Shown piece after piece: positions 7,672 to 15,699 of a stretch of DNA of 64,000 bases. The position numbers were made by a program, and so were the translations under genes. How positions within the stretch are numbered: the stretch's first letter is position 1; each line of letters starts with the position of its first letter. The notes beneath the pieces were generated by a model. It saw only the letters and a program-made list of their open reading frames with translations, was not told the DNA's origin and ran no database searches. The DNA is from Lichenifustis flavocetrariae (GTDB lineage Bacteria; Pseudomonadota; Alphaproteobacteria; Rhizobiales; Beijerinckiaceae). The stretch is from assembly GCF_026130545.1 (NCBI RefSeq), contig NZ_JAMOIM010000007.1:124001-188000 (forward strand). Direction: 5' to 3'.

Positions 7672-8715
7672 TCACTCCGCCGCTTGCGCGGCCGCGGCCA
7701 GATGGGCGTAGCCCCCGCTCGCCGCAATTCTGTTCTTTTGGGCCACGACATCGATATTGTAGAGACGCGCGGCGTTGAGGCCGAGGATCTTCTTCTTGGT
7801 CTCCAAGGTAAGCACGGAGCCCGTCTCCTTGGAGACGTCCTCGGGGATCTCGAAGGCCATGAACTTGTCAATCAGCCACTTGGGCGTCCAGATCCCGTAA
7901 TCGCTGCCATACAGGATCTTGTCAGGACCGACCCAAAACAACAGTTCCGACATGACGTGACCAAAATAGGCTGGCCGCGTGTGGATGAACGGCAGCGCGA
8001 CCGCGATGCCGGCATAGACATTGGTCTCCTGGGTGGCGATCCAGCAGAAGTCGTCGAGGCGCGGCAACCCGCAATGCTCCACGATGAAGTTCAGATCCTG
8101 GAACGAGGTCGCGACATCGTCGATGTCGGCGACATCGAAGGCATCCCGGTTGAGCGGCAGAATCGTCGGGCCCTTGTGGACATGGATATTCTTTATGCCA
8201 AGTTTCTGAGCTGCTTCCAGGTACTGATAGCTCGCCTTGTCGGACAGCTTGTAACCTTTGGAGTCGCCCTGCCACTCGGCCGTGTAGAGCTTCACGCCTT
8301 GCAGCTTGTGCTGTTCGGCAAGGCGGTGCAAGTCTTCGAGCCCTTTGCTGCCGTGGCGCGGATCGAAGGCACCGTTGAGGATGAAGCGGTCCGGATGCTT
8401 CTTCTTCATCGCCGAATTGCGCTCGGTCGTGTTGAAGCCATTCGTGTAGAAATCATACAGATAGGTCGGCTGCATGATGGCCATGTCGTCATAGCCACGG
8501 ACGAACAGGTCGTCGTACATGGTCTGGCCGTCGTATTTCGAGAATTTCTCCAAAGACCAGCGCTCTTCCGGCGGGCTCAGATTAGAGTGATAGGCATAGA
8601 AGCATTCGATGAACTGCTTGCCATGCACGTTCTTCTGGTTCGCCGGGCTGGCATCCCAGAAATGCGTGTGACCATCGATCACGAAGATCTCTTCACCGGT
8701 GGATGTTCGATACAT
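7672..8715 (-). CDS. Amidohydrolase-2-family metal-dependent hydrolase of the monooxygenase cluster
   Basis: 347 residues with the TIM-barrel amidohydrolase-2 pattern: IDGHTHFW at residues 14-20 gives the two strand-1 metal histidines, then GVKLYTAEWQG, IHVHKGPT, FIVEHCGLPRL and the terminal Asp in LYGSDYGIWTP. GGGAG precedes the ATG. Homologues accompany mimABCD/prmABCD in actinobacteria. Its reaction is not established; it may hydrolyse a product or be an accessory factor. It is separated from the coupling-protein gene by 367 bases holding a large inverted repeat, but no promoter is obvious there. Confidence 0.88.
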   Translation of the reverse strand: MYRTSTGEEIFVIDGHTHFWDASPANQKNVHGKQFIECFYAYHSNLSPPEERWSLEKFSKYDGQTMYDDLFVRGYDDMAIMQPTYLYDFYTNGFNTTERNSAMKKKHPDRFILNGAFDPRHGSKGLEDLHRLAEQHKLQGVKLYTAEWQGDSKGYKLSDKASYQYLEAAQKLGIKNIHVHKGPTILPLNRDAFDVADIDDVATSFQDLNFIVEHCGLPRLDDFCWIATQETNVYAGIAVALPFIHTRPAYFGHVMSELLFWVGPDKILYGSDYGIWTPKWLIDKFMAFEIPEDVSKETGSVLTLETKKKILGLNAARLYNIDVVAQKNRIAASGGYAHLAAAAQAAE

Positions 8716-8856
8716 CTGCGTCTCCCTTTGCTTGAATGACGGCGGCCTTCTTGGCCTGCCCTTGTTGTTCTGATGCGACGATCAAGGTCTACCCTTTCGC
8801 CCCCACAGACCGCCACGGCACTCGCACGTTTCGGAAATACGCCCCGTATTCCCCTG

Positions 8857-8968
8857 TCCCTTGTGGAGAGGGATTGGGGGTGAGGGTTGGACAGCCTGGA
8901 ACTCGACCGATGAGGCACCGGCTAGACTGTTGCAACCCTCACCCCCTGCCCCTCTCCACAAGGGAGAG
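8857..8968. repeat. Large imperfect inverted repeat inside the monooxygenase operon
   Basis: The arms 8857-8889 and 8933-8968 are complementary over about 33 bp with three mismatches (left arm begins TCCCTTGTGGAGAGGG; right arm ends CTCTCCACAAGGGA), each arm being itself able to fold. This is the look of a dispersed palindromic element found between genes in many proteobacteria. It sits between the coupling-protein and amidohydrolase genes, so in the message it would form a very stable stem separating the monooxygenase genes from the downstream maturation genes. Confidence 0.75.
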
Positions 8969-9082
8969 GGGAGAAGGCGTCATCACCACCGTTGTACGAA
9001 TCCAATAGTCGCTTGTGGGGAGAAGGAGAACCGGTTTGGACTTTCTCAGAAATCAACCGGCTTGCCTAAATGTACTTTTGTC

Positions 9083-9439
9083 TTAGACGATGTAGGACAT
9101 CATTTCGTTCATATCTCCAAACAACATCACAGTCTTGTCGTCGACCATGACCATTCGGCCATAGTGTGTTGAGGTCGAAATCTCGAAAAGATGCGGTGTC
9201 ATTTCTCTTCCGAGTTCCTCGGAGATTTCATCCATCTTGAATTCCATCTTCCCGTCACCGTCGATGCGGATCATGGCCGGCATGAACGTCACCGTGACAT
9301 TGTCACGGCGCCCCATCACCTCGGCGATGGCGCGGGCCTCGACGCTGTCGTTCATCGTCACCCCGCATTGATGCGAGACCGTATCCTTGAATTCGATCTC
9401 ACTCATCGGCTTGAAGATATTGGCATGGGCTTCGGACAT
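9083..9439 (-). CDS. mimD: Monooxygenase coupling (regulatory) protein, MimD/PrmD/MmoB type
   Basis: 118 residues, the length and make-up of cofactor-free coupling proteins of soluble di-iron monooxygenases. Recognisable blocks are VTMNDSVEARAIAEVMGRRD and VTVTFMPAMIRIDGDGKMEF near residues 30-75. These proteins bind the hydroxylase and tune electron transfer and substrate access. ATG 9439 is chosen because GGAG stands 8 bases upstream, giving MSEAHANIF. It follows the hydroxylase small-subunit gene by 36 bases. Confidence 0.9.
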   Translation of the reverse strand: MSEAHANIFKPMSEIEFKDTVSHQCGVTMNDSVEARAIAEVMGRRDNVTVTFMPAMIRIDGDGKMEFKMDEISEELGREMTPHLFEISTSTHYGRMVMVDDKTVMLFGDMNEMMSYIV

Positions 9440-9475
9440 CGATGTCTCCGGTCTGTATGAGGACGGGCGCACAAA

Positions 9476-10573
9476 TCAAACGGCCAGTGAGGCCGGAACC
9501 GTCAGCTGGATCTCGGTCGCGATGCCCCTGATGCGATTCTTGGCCTGCGCGAGAGCATCGGCGAAGCTCGCGATCTTCACGCGCGGCTGCGACCAGATCG
9601 GCTGCAGATGATGGGCGGCATCAAGTGCGAGATCCGCGTGCTTGTGCAGCCACGAATTGAACAGGCCGATATTGTGGGTGCCGTATTGCTCGTCTTCGGC
9701 CAACAGATGGAAAAGCTCGACCGTATTGGCGAGGTTTCGCTCATAATCGGCCTCGGCGGCCGAGACGACAGCAGGCGTGATGAAGTCATTTTGAGAGGCC
9801 GCCACCTGCATGATGAAGCCGGAGCGGAACAATTCTCCGACCAGCGGCTCAAAGACCACGTTCGTTGCGAAATACTGCTCCAGATAATCGTTCGAGCCCA
9901 TGATCGATTCGACCGAGCGCCGTGTCGGTTGCCAGATCGGGTCTTCGAGCCAGTGTTTCTTGCCGGCTTCGTTGTTGAATCCTTCGATGTCGAGGCCGAT
10001 CTCGCTCAAGTAAAGTGTCAGATCCTGGGCGAAGCGCAGCTTGTAGGAGGCGTTGGTCAGGATGGCGTTGTTGACCATTTGCGTATAGCCGTAACGCTGG
10101 GCCTGCATGGTCGAAGTCCCGAGTCCGAATTCGGCGTGCTTATAGGCGCCGAGATGGTCTTCGAGGATCTTGATCCAGGCGCGGTCGAAGCGCTTCGAAG
10201 CACCCGATTTGCGGCCGTTCTCGATCGTGTTCTGCACCATGCCGCAGATTGTCGATTGGCGCTGGTAATGGGTGCGTTCCCATTCCTGGTCGACGGCGCG
10301 GAACTTGTGCCAGTTGGAGCTTTTCGCGGCGGTCCAGTCCTTCGAATAGGTCGGCGTACCGTCGGGGAACGAGATGATCCAATCCTGCAGCAGATAGCGC
10401 TCCGGGTCGGGTTGGACGTCCACCGTCATGTCTTCGTAATGCGAGGCCTTGCGGCCCTTCGGCTCGAAGTAATTATATTTGCGGCTCTCCGAGCCAGGGA
10501 ATTTCGCCGAACCCGCGGCACCTGATTTGACTGGCGTTGGGCTTACGGACTCAATCGTGGATGACGGCATCAT
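9476..10573 (-). CDS. mimC: Di-iron monooxygenase hydroxylase small (beta) subunit
   Basis: 365 residues, a ferritin-like R2 fold without the iron ligands, as normal for the beta subunit. Features include SRKYNYFEPKGRKASHYED near residue 30, SNWHKFRAVDQEWERTHYQR around 86-105, and DDL-type helices with LTLYLSEIGLD. The start at 10573 (MMPSST) is preceded by GGGAGAGG. A much longer open frame upstream is not coding, because it would run through the reductase gene on another frame. Pairs with the large subunit to form the hydroxylase. Confidence 0.92.
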   Translation of the reverse strand: MMPSSTIESVSPTPVKSGAAGSAKFPGSESRKYNYFEPKGRKASHYEDMTVDVQPDPERYLLQDWIISFPDGTPTYSKDWTAAKSSNWHKFRAVDQEWERTHYQRQSTICGMVQNTIENGRKSGASKRFDRAWIKILEDHLGAYKHAEFGLGTSTMQAQRYGYTQMVNNAILTNASYKLRFAQDLTLYLSEIGLDIEGFNNEAGKKHWLEDPIWQPTRRSVESIMGSNDYLEQYFATNVVFEPLVGELFRSGFIMQVAASQNDFITPAVVSAAEADYERNLANTVELFHLLAEDEQYGTHNIGLFNSWLHKHADLALDAAHHLQPIWSQPRVKIASFADALAQAKNRIRGIATEIQLTVPASLAV

Positions 10574-10614
10574 GACCTCTCCCTGAATGATGGTGTGTTC
10601 TAGCCGTGCGCTCT

Positions 10615-11679
10615 CTAGCGGAGCGCTGGTGTGAACTTGTCGAAATAGACGTGCTCCGGCTCGACCCCGTTGCGCAGCAGGATCGGGATCGTTGCATCGA
10701 TCATCGGCGTCGGCCCGCACGTATAGGCGTCGACTTCGCCGCTGAATTTTTCGGTCTGCAGGTGACGCAGCACGACCTCGTGCACGAAACCGGTCTCGCC
10801 CGTCCATCCATCGCCTTGTTGCGAATGCGACAGGGCGGGGATGAACGTGAAGTTCGGGAGCTTCGCCGCAATGGCGGCGAGTTCCTCGCGGTAGAACAGG
10901 TCGGCTTCCGTCCGGGCACCGTAGAAAAAACGGATGGGACGCTGTTCGCCGCTCGCGAGATGATCCTGCAAGATCGACCACAATGGCGACATGCCGGAGC
11001 CACCGCCGATCAGGAGCATGGCGCCCGTGCGCCTCTCGCGACGGAAGCAAGTGCCGTAGGGCCCTTTGACCAGCAGCGCGTCGCCGACCTTCAACTCCCC
11101 GTCCAGCAGTGCCGAAAAGGCGCCGTCAGGGTATTTCTTGATGATGAAGCGAAGCCGTGTGGCGTCGCCCGGCGGGCTCGCCATCGAATAGGCCCGCACG
11201 ATGCCCCGACCCGCAATCGTCAGATCGACATATTGGCCGGCCCAGAACTTGAGGGGCGCGTCGATCTCCATTTCGAGAAGACGGATGTCATGCGTCAGCG
11301 GCTCGATGCGCGTGAGGTGCCCGGTGTATGACTTCACCACGATAGCCCGGCCAAGCAATTCCGCATCGAAATTCAAGAGGTCGACCGTAATGTCGCCGAA
11401 GACATGGGTGCGGCACAGCAGGACAGCACCGTCCTCGCTCTCGTAATCAGGCAGCGCGAAGGTCGAATATTTCAAAAGCTCGAAATCGCCTTCGGAGATC
11501 TTGGCTTTACAACTGCCGCATTGGCCTTCCTTGCAACCATGCGGCAGAGAGATACCCTGACGAAAGGCAGCGTCGAGAACGGTTTCACCCTCCTCGACTT
11601 CCATTTCAAGGCCGACCGGCTCGAACCTGACCATATGGACCGCGGGAGCGGGCATCTTGCGGATCGCGGCTTCGGACAT
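10615..11679 (-). CDS. mimB: Monooxygenase reductase component (2Fe-2S/FAD/NADH)
   Basis: 354 residues in three domains: an N-terminal plant-type 2Fe-2S ferredoxin with Cys49, Cys54, Cys57 (CKEGQCGSC) and Cys89; an FAD domain with RAYSMASPP near 170; and an NAD(P) domain with LLIGGGSGMSP near 220 and YTCGPTPMI near the C-terminus. It moves electrons from NADH to the di-iron centre. The gene order hydroxylase-large, reductase, hydroxylase-small, coupling protein is that of mimABCD and prmABCD, not of methane monooxygenase. Confidence 0.93.
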   Translation of the reverse strand: MSEAAIRKMPAPAVHMVRFEPVGLEMEVEEGETVLDAAFRQGISLPHGCKEGQCGSCKAKISEGDFELLKYSTFALPDYESEDGAVLLCRTHVFGDITVDLLNFDAELLGRAIVVKSYTGHLTRIEPLTHDIRLLEMEIDAPLKFWAGQYVDLTIAGRGIVRAYSMASPPGDATRLRFIIKKYPDGAFSALLDGELKVGDALLVKGPYGTCFRRERRTGAMLLIGGGSGMSPLWSILQDHLASGEQRPIRFFYGARTEADLFYREELAAIAAKLPNFTFIPALSHSQQGDGWTGETGFVHEVVLRHLQTEKFSGEVDAYTCGPTPMIDATIPILLRNGVEPEHVYFDKFTPALR

Positions 11680-11780
11680 CGCGGATACTTTCCAAAGGGG
11701 AATGCCACTTTGATCTTCCTCCAGAGAAGCGGCAGCGGGCCGTGTCTCGAAACATGCACAATGCTGGTGCCTGCTTCGAC

Positions 11781-11867
11781 CCGGGCGCTACGCACCCGGC
11801 TTAGGATGAAGACGTTGAGGCTGAAATTTTGTCTCGACAGGGTGAGGGGCGCTTCCGCGTCCCCCAC
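11781..11867 (-). other. Two hairpins between hydroxylase large-subunit and reductase genes
   Basis: Within the 201-base gap, read on the minus strand, GTGGGGGACGC pairs with GCGCCCCTCAC across a GGAA loop (11842-11867), and CCGGG/CCCGG flank a 9-base loop (11781-11799). There is no U-tract, so these look like message-stabilising or processing structures that could raise large-subunit expression, rather than a terminator. Confidence 0.45.
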
Positions 11868-11880
11868 TGAAATGTGCGAC

Positions 11881-13548
11881 TCAGTTGCAGGGATTGATGG
11901 TGAATCCCTTGCGGTATTCGGCCACCGCGACGTCGCGTTCCGCCGGGCTGAGCGCCCGGAAGCTGCGCAACGGGCTCCCGAGAACGTGCCCGCGCACGTC
12001 GTCAAGCGTCCACATGTCCTTCTCCTCGAAGCGCAGATGCGGCTGCGGCGTCAGGGTCTTGCCATCGGGACGGACGAAGCCGAGGTCCTTGATGGCGTCG
12101 GCGATATCCCAGCCGTGGTAGCATTCCTCCCACTCGCGGCGTCCGCTGAAGCGGCCCATCGCAGGCGTGGCCCGACCCTCGTACTCCGCCGCGAACGCGA
12201 CCTTATGGGTCCAGCGGCATTGCTCCGAACAGTAGGTGTACATCTTGCCGTCGACTTCGTCGCAACAGAATTCCTCGCGGATCAGGCAAGGCACCATGCA
12301 GCTCCAGCAGCGGTGCGGATAGACGTAGCCCACGTCGGCATTGAACACGATGTTGGTTTCGCCCGGCTTCGAAAGCTTGGCGTACCACTTCCAATAGTCA
12401 CCGAATTCCGAATACCAGCCCGGATATTTGTGCTCGAACCATTCGAAGTCCTTTTCGGTCTGGGCCTCGATACGCCAGAAGTTCAGCGACCAGCCGACCG
12501 AGAAGAATTGCGCGGTCTTGTGAACGTAGTTCTTCTTGACGATCCGGTCCCAGGCTGCCGCGACATCGTCGTGGTGGATCTTGATGCCGTATTTCTCGAG
12601 CGGCAGCATGTAGGTGCGGTAGTAATCCTCGTAGATCCAGCGATGCCAGAGCTCCGCATAGGATTCCTTGTTCTTGTCGCGATTGGTCGTGCCGTATTCG
12701 ATGAAGGTTCCGATGGCGGCATCGACGATCGCGTGATTCTGCCAGAAGGCATATTTCAGATCGCGTTCGAGGAGCTGGTGGTTCGACGGATCGTTGATCA
12801 TCGCCATCAGCATGGAGTGACCATTGCCGATGTGACGCGACTCGTCGGATTGCACCGAGAGGAACACCGTTGGCAGCGCGTAGTCGCCGTTGCGGGCGGC
12901 TTCGGACGGCATGGCGACGAACAGCGTGTTGGTGAAGGCTGTTTCAGCCACGACCGTCAGGTAGACGTTGGCGGCCGTGATTGCGTCGCCGGTCAAGAAG
13001 CCTTCGGCGAACTGGCGGCCGATGGTCGTGGCATAGCAACGCCCAAAGGCAGCTTCGGTAATATCGAACCCCGCGGGATCGATGTAGTTTTCCATATACC
13101 ACTTCTTGAGGTTCATCTGGATCGTCGAGTGCCTGAACTCGTCGACCATCTGCATGGTCATGCCGGTACGGAGTTCCTCGCCGGGCGCCAGGCGCGCCAC
13201 CATGGCCATCGAGCGCGCCGCCGAGATCTCCGGGAACGGGATGATGGCCAAAAACAGCTTCATCCATTCGACCCAGCGCGGTTCCACATTGCGGAACATG
13301 TCGCCGCGCAACGCCGCATCGAGTGCGCCGTAGACCCGGTTGTCCTTTTCTTCCTGCATCGGGAAGTAGGACCGCAAGACCTGTTTCATCGGGTCGCGTG
13401 GAGTCTTCGAAATCTTGTAGTCGGTCGGGAAGGTCATGGCCTCCTGAACGTAGCTGGGCGTCCACCCAAGATCCGCGACACGACTGGCGGCTTCCGCAAT
13501 CGTGATGCCCTTCTGCGCGGTAATCTTGTTCAGTGTCAAAGCTGACAT
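11881..13548 (-). CDS. mimA: Di-iron monooxygenase hydroxylase large (alpha) subunit
   Basis: 555 residues. All six di-iron ligands are present with the same spacing as soluble methane monooxygenase: Glu107 (FPEIS), Glu137 and His140 (DEFRH), Glu202 (VVAETAF), Glu236 and His239 (DESRH). A C-terminal Cys-rich region (HRCWSCMVPC and FCCDEVDG, then YCSEQC) is typical of the propane/phenol monooxygenase group. With NADH and O2 the complex hydroxylates a small hydrophobic substrate; the mycobacterial relatives act on propane, acetone and phenol. Start ATG has AAGGAGAG 6 bases upstream. A 157-base gap separates it from the small gene before it. Confidence 0.95.
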   Translation of the reverse strand: MSALTLNKITAQKGITIAEAASRVADLGWTPSYVQEAMTFPTDYKISKTPRDPMKQVLRSYFPMQEEKDNRVYGALDAALRGDMFRNVEPRWVEWMKLFLAIIPFPEISAARSMAMVARLAPGEELRTGMTMQMVDEFRHSTIQMNLKKWYMENYIDPAGFDITEAAFGRCYATTIGRQFAEGFLTGDAITAANVYLTVVAETAFTNTLFVAMPSEAARNGDYALPTVFLSVQSDESRHIGNGHSMLMAMINDPSNHQLLERDLKYAFWQNHAIVDAAIGTFIEYGTTNRDKNKESYAELWHRWIYEDYYRTYMLPLEKYGIKIHHDDVAAAWDRIVKKNYVHKTAQFFSVGWSLNFWRIEAQTEKDFEWFEHKYPGWYSEFGDYWKWYAKLSKPGETNIVFNADVGYVYPHRCWSCMVPCLIREEFCCDEVDGKMYTYCSEQCRWTHKVAFAAEYEGRATPAMGRFSGRREWEECYHGWDIADAIKDLGFVRPDGKTLTPQPHLRFEEKDMWTLDDVRGHVLGSPLRSFRALSPAERDVAVAEYRKGFTINPCN

Positions 13549-13705
13549 ACATCTCTCCTTAAGCTGATTTCAAGTACTTCGGCACATCTTGCACCAAAAA
13601 TTAGAGCAAGGTTGCCGTACAAGCGAACAACAAGGTGAATGGAAATCGATCTCAATAATGTACTTTAGTCGGGAATGAAGTGTCTCAAGCCGCCAGAATA
13701 TAGAC

Positions 13706-13945
13706 CTAGGGTCCGGGCGCCTTGCTGCGCCGGATCAGCGGCCTGTTTTCAGCGATAAATCGCGCTGAAAGCAGCAGCGTCCCCATGGCGAAGTCCTTGC
13801 CGTGTCGGGCGATCATCGCCTCGGCCAGTTCGCCGAGCTGCACGAAGAACGCATCCTTCGACTGGTCCTCCTCGCTCAGTGGCTGAGGTTCGACTGGCGC
13901 GGCCGCGGCGGGCTTGGCCGCGTTCGATGGCTGATACGTCATCAT
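13706..13945 (-). CDS. Uncharacterised 79-residue protein in the monooxygenase operon
   Basis: Starts MMTYQPSNAAKPAAAA (a low-complexity Ala/Pro tail) and then has one predicted helical segment, QSKDAFFVQLGELAEAMIARHGKDFAMGTLLLSARF. No cysteine, signal peptide or membrane span is seen. Its ATG overlaps the stop of the preceding 122-residue gene (ATGA), so the two are translationally coupled. I do not recognise the family. Its place between alcohol dehydrogenase and hydroxylase genes makes it a candidate accessory subunit or regulator of the monooxygenase. Confidence 0.7.
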   Translation of the reverse strand: MMTYQPSNAAKPAAAAPVEPQPLSEEDQSKDAFFVQLGELAEAMIARHGKDFAMGTLLLSARFIAENRPLIRRSKAPGP

Positions 13946-14310
13946 GCGTGGCCTGCCTCGTCATGCCTGTTGGCCAAAGGGTCTTGTTCGAACTCGAGCA
14001 GCGAGGCGTTGAGCCATTCCCGCTCGCTCACCAGCCGAAGATGCTCGCTGGCGAGCGCGTTGAGACGAAGATCGAGCTTTTCAACTTCGGCCTGGGCCAC
14101 CAAGTCGGTCGCCGCCGTTCGCAGAGCGGAGGCGCGTTCGATTTCAGCGCCGCCACGGGCGCTCTCGTTCTTCAACTGCAACTCGTTGTTGCGGATCATG
14201 TCTTCGATCAGCTTATGGCGGGCCAGCATCCGATCGTGCGCGCTCATGAGCGTGTCCGCGTCGTCTGCGGTGATCTGCGGCCCCTTGGCGCTGGCAGTGG
14301 TGATCGGCAT
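13942..14310 (-). CDS. Uncharacterised 122-residue helical protein in the monooxygenase operon
   Basis: Almost entirely helix-forming: blocks LMSAHDRMLARHKLIEDMI, NNELQLKNESARGG and VEKLDLRLNALASEHLRLV have heptad-like leucine spacing, suggesting a coiled coil. No Cys, no membrane span, no known motif. It follows the alcohol dehydrogenase gene by 34 bases and overlaps the 79-residue gene. Neither small gene belongs to the core mimABCD set known from mycobacteria, so they are likely lineage-specific accessories. Confidence 0.72.
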   Translation of the reverse strand: MPITTASAKGPQITADDADTLMSAHDRMLARHKLIEDMIRNNELQLKNESARGGAEIERASALRTAATDLVAQAEVEKLDLRLNALASEHLRLVSEREWLNASLLEFEQDPLANRHDEAGHA

Positions 14311-14344
14311 CGTCCTCGCCTCCCGGCTCGGTTCGCGTAAAGTG

Positions 14345-15388
14345 TCAGGGGATCAGCACGGCGCGTCCGTGAATGCGTCCGGCATGCAGGTCATGCAGCG
14401 CGTCGTTAGCGTCCCGCAGGCTATATTCGCGAGTATGCAAATTGACGAGACCGCGGTCGGCCAGCGCCATGAGTTCAACGAGCTCCGCATAGGTGCCGAC
14501 GAGGTTGCCCACGATGGTCTTTTCCGTCGTGATCATGTCGATGGTCGGAATGTCGATCTTTCCGCCATAGCCAACCACATAGTAAAAGCCGCCGTTGCCC
14601 GTCATGGCCAGGCCGCGCGCCACGGCATCCCCTTCGCCCACGAAGTCGATCACCGCCTCGGCACCGCGCCCGTTGGTCTTGGCCAGCACGGCCTCGACTT
14701 CGTGCCCATCCGCCTTGACGAGATGATGGGCCCCACAGGTCTTGGCGAGTTCCAGCGATTGTTCCGACCGATCGACCACGATGATCTCGGCCGCACAAAG
14801 CGCGGCCAGCACCTGAATGCCGATATGACCGAGGCCGCCCGCGCCGAGCACCACGGCAAATTGTCCGGGCAGCAAATGGCGCGAGGCCTTTTTGGCGGCC
14901 CGATACGCCGTGAGGCCGGCATCAGTATACGGCGCCACATCCTTGGGCGCGAGGGTTTTCGGAAGCTTGATCAGGGCCCGCGTGCCGGTCAGCAGGTATT
15001 CGGCATAGCCGCCGTTGGCATTGATGCCGGGAAACGAGCTGTCGGTCGCGTGCATGTCGTCGCCCCGTCGGCAGGCCAGACAGTGGCCGCTCGTCACCAG
15101 CGGATGGCAGATGACGGGTTCACCGACCCTGAAACCCTCGACCGCGGGGCCGACGGCTTCGATCCAGCCCGCATTCTCGTGCCCCATAATATAGGGCAGC
15201 TTGACGTCGACCTTCGAGCGCCAAATGCCCTCGACAATGTGCAGATCGGTCCGGCAGACGCCAGCGCCGCCAATCCGGACGATGACATCCGTCGGCCGGC
15301 TGATCTTGGGATCAGGCACATTTTCGTAGCGAACGAACTCGTCGGATGTCAATGATTCATCGAACGTGTGGAGCACTGCCGCTTTCAT
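14345..15388 (-). CDS. Zinc-type NAD(P)-dependent alcohol dehydrogenase
   Basis: 347 residues, medium-chain dehydrogenase. The catalytic-zinc motif is GHENAGWIEAVG near 68 with an upstream Cys in GVCRTDLH, and the nucleotide fold is GAGGLGHIGIQVLA near 175. The structural-zinc loop is degenerate: GHCLACRRGDDMHATDS keeps only two cysteines, where related propane-cluster enzymes have a third in MHC. First gene of the sigma-54 operon; it should oxidise the alcohol made by the monooxygenase to the ketone or aldehyde. Distance from the -12 element to the ATG leaves a leader of about 50 bases. Confidence 0.9.
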   Translation of the reverse strand: MKAAVLHTFDESLTSDEFVRYENVPDPKISRPTDVIVRIGGAGVCRTDLHIVEGIWRSKVDVKLPYIMGHENAGWIEAVGPAVEGFRVGEPVICHPLVTSGHCLACRRGDDMHATDSSFPGINANGGYAEYLLTGTRALIKLPKTLAPKDVAPYTDAGLTAYRAAKKASRHLLPGQFAVVLGAGGLGHIGIQVLAALCAAEIIVVDRSEQSLELAKTCGAHHLVKADGHEVEAVLAKTNGRGAEAVIDFVGEGDAVARGLAMTGNGGFYYVVGYGGKIDIPTIDMITTEKTIVGNLVGTYAELVELMALADRGLVNLHTREYSLRDANDALHDLHAGRIHGRAVLIP

Positions 15389-15448
15389 CGTTCCGTCCCA
15401 TTCTATTTTTTAGCGCTTCTCTGTTCGGTGCGCATTGATTATTCGGTC

Positions 15449-15463
15449 GCAAGCGCTGTGCCA
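15449..15463 (-). promoter_or_regulatory. Sigma-54 (-24/-12) promoter of the monooxygenase operon
   Basis: On the minus strand the sequence reads TGGCACAGCGCTTGC, an exact match to the conserved TGGCAC-N5-TTGC core of RpoN promoters. It points at the alcohol dehydrogenase gene, with an expected transcription start near 15438. The divergent gene encodes a sigma-54 enhancer-binding protein, so the pair forms a classical activator-promoter unit. Confidence 0.88.
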
Positions 15464-15529
15464 TTTCATTAAGTCTTTGATCTATATATTTATTTTACAT
15501 TTGACATGGAATAAACATGATCCGTCACT

Positions 15530-15555
15530 GAACAGCGGCTTTGGTACGATTGTTC
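15530..15555. promoter_or_regulatory. Possible upstream activator site (GAACA-N16-TGTTC dyad)
   Basis: GAACA at 15530-15534 and TGTTC at 15551-15555 form an inverted repeat 70-90 bases upstream of the sigma-54 promoter, the distance at which enhancer-binding proteins usually sit. Similar TGTTC/GAACA arms are known for some AcoR-type activators. The arms are short, so chance is not excluded. Confidence 0.3.
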
Positions 15556-15667
15556 CGCCTATGATCAATTCAGAATAAAGAATCGAATTGCTTGCCATTC
15601 TGCCTTAGAGCGATAAGGTCTGCTCCTATGTGCCGGATTGTCGCACTGGGCCAATCACAGGCATCGA

Positions 15668-15686
15668 GCCGACGTCAAACGTCGGC
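15668..15686. other. Perfect palindrome in the leader of the sigma-54 activator gene
   Basis: GCCGACGTCAAACGTCGGC is an 8-bp perfect inverted repeat with a 3-base spacer, ending 5 bases before the Shine-Dalgarno GGGAGG of the activator gene. It could be a protein-binding operator for autoregulation or an RNA hairpin that sets translation level. Confidence 0.55.
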
Positions 15687-15699
15687 CTTGGGAGGATCA

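Noticed and set aside
10574-11050. Upstream extension of the hydroxylase small-subunit frame by about 160 codons
   Set aside because: It overlaps the reductase gene in another frame; ATG 10573 with GGGAGAGG gives the expected protein length.
11404-13545. Plus-strand open frame of more than 700 codons opposite the hydroxylase and reductase genes
   Set aside because: Antisense shadow of genes with intact catalytic motifs; no ribosome site and no domain.
15541-15556. TGGTACGATTGTTCC as a plus-strand sigma-54 promoter for the activator gene
   Set aside because: The essential GC at -12 is CC and the -24 box differs from TGGCAC; two mismatches at key positions.
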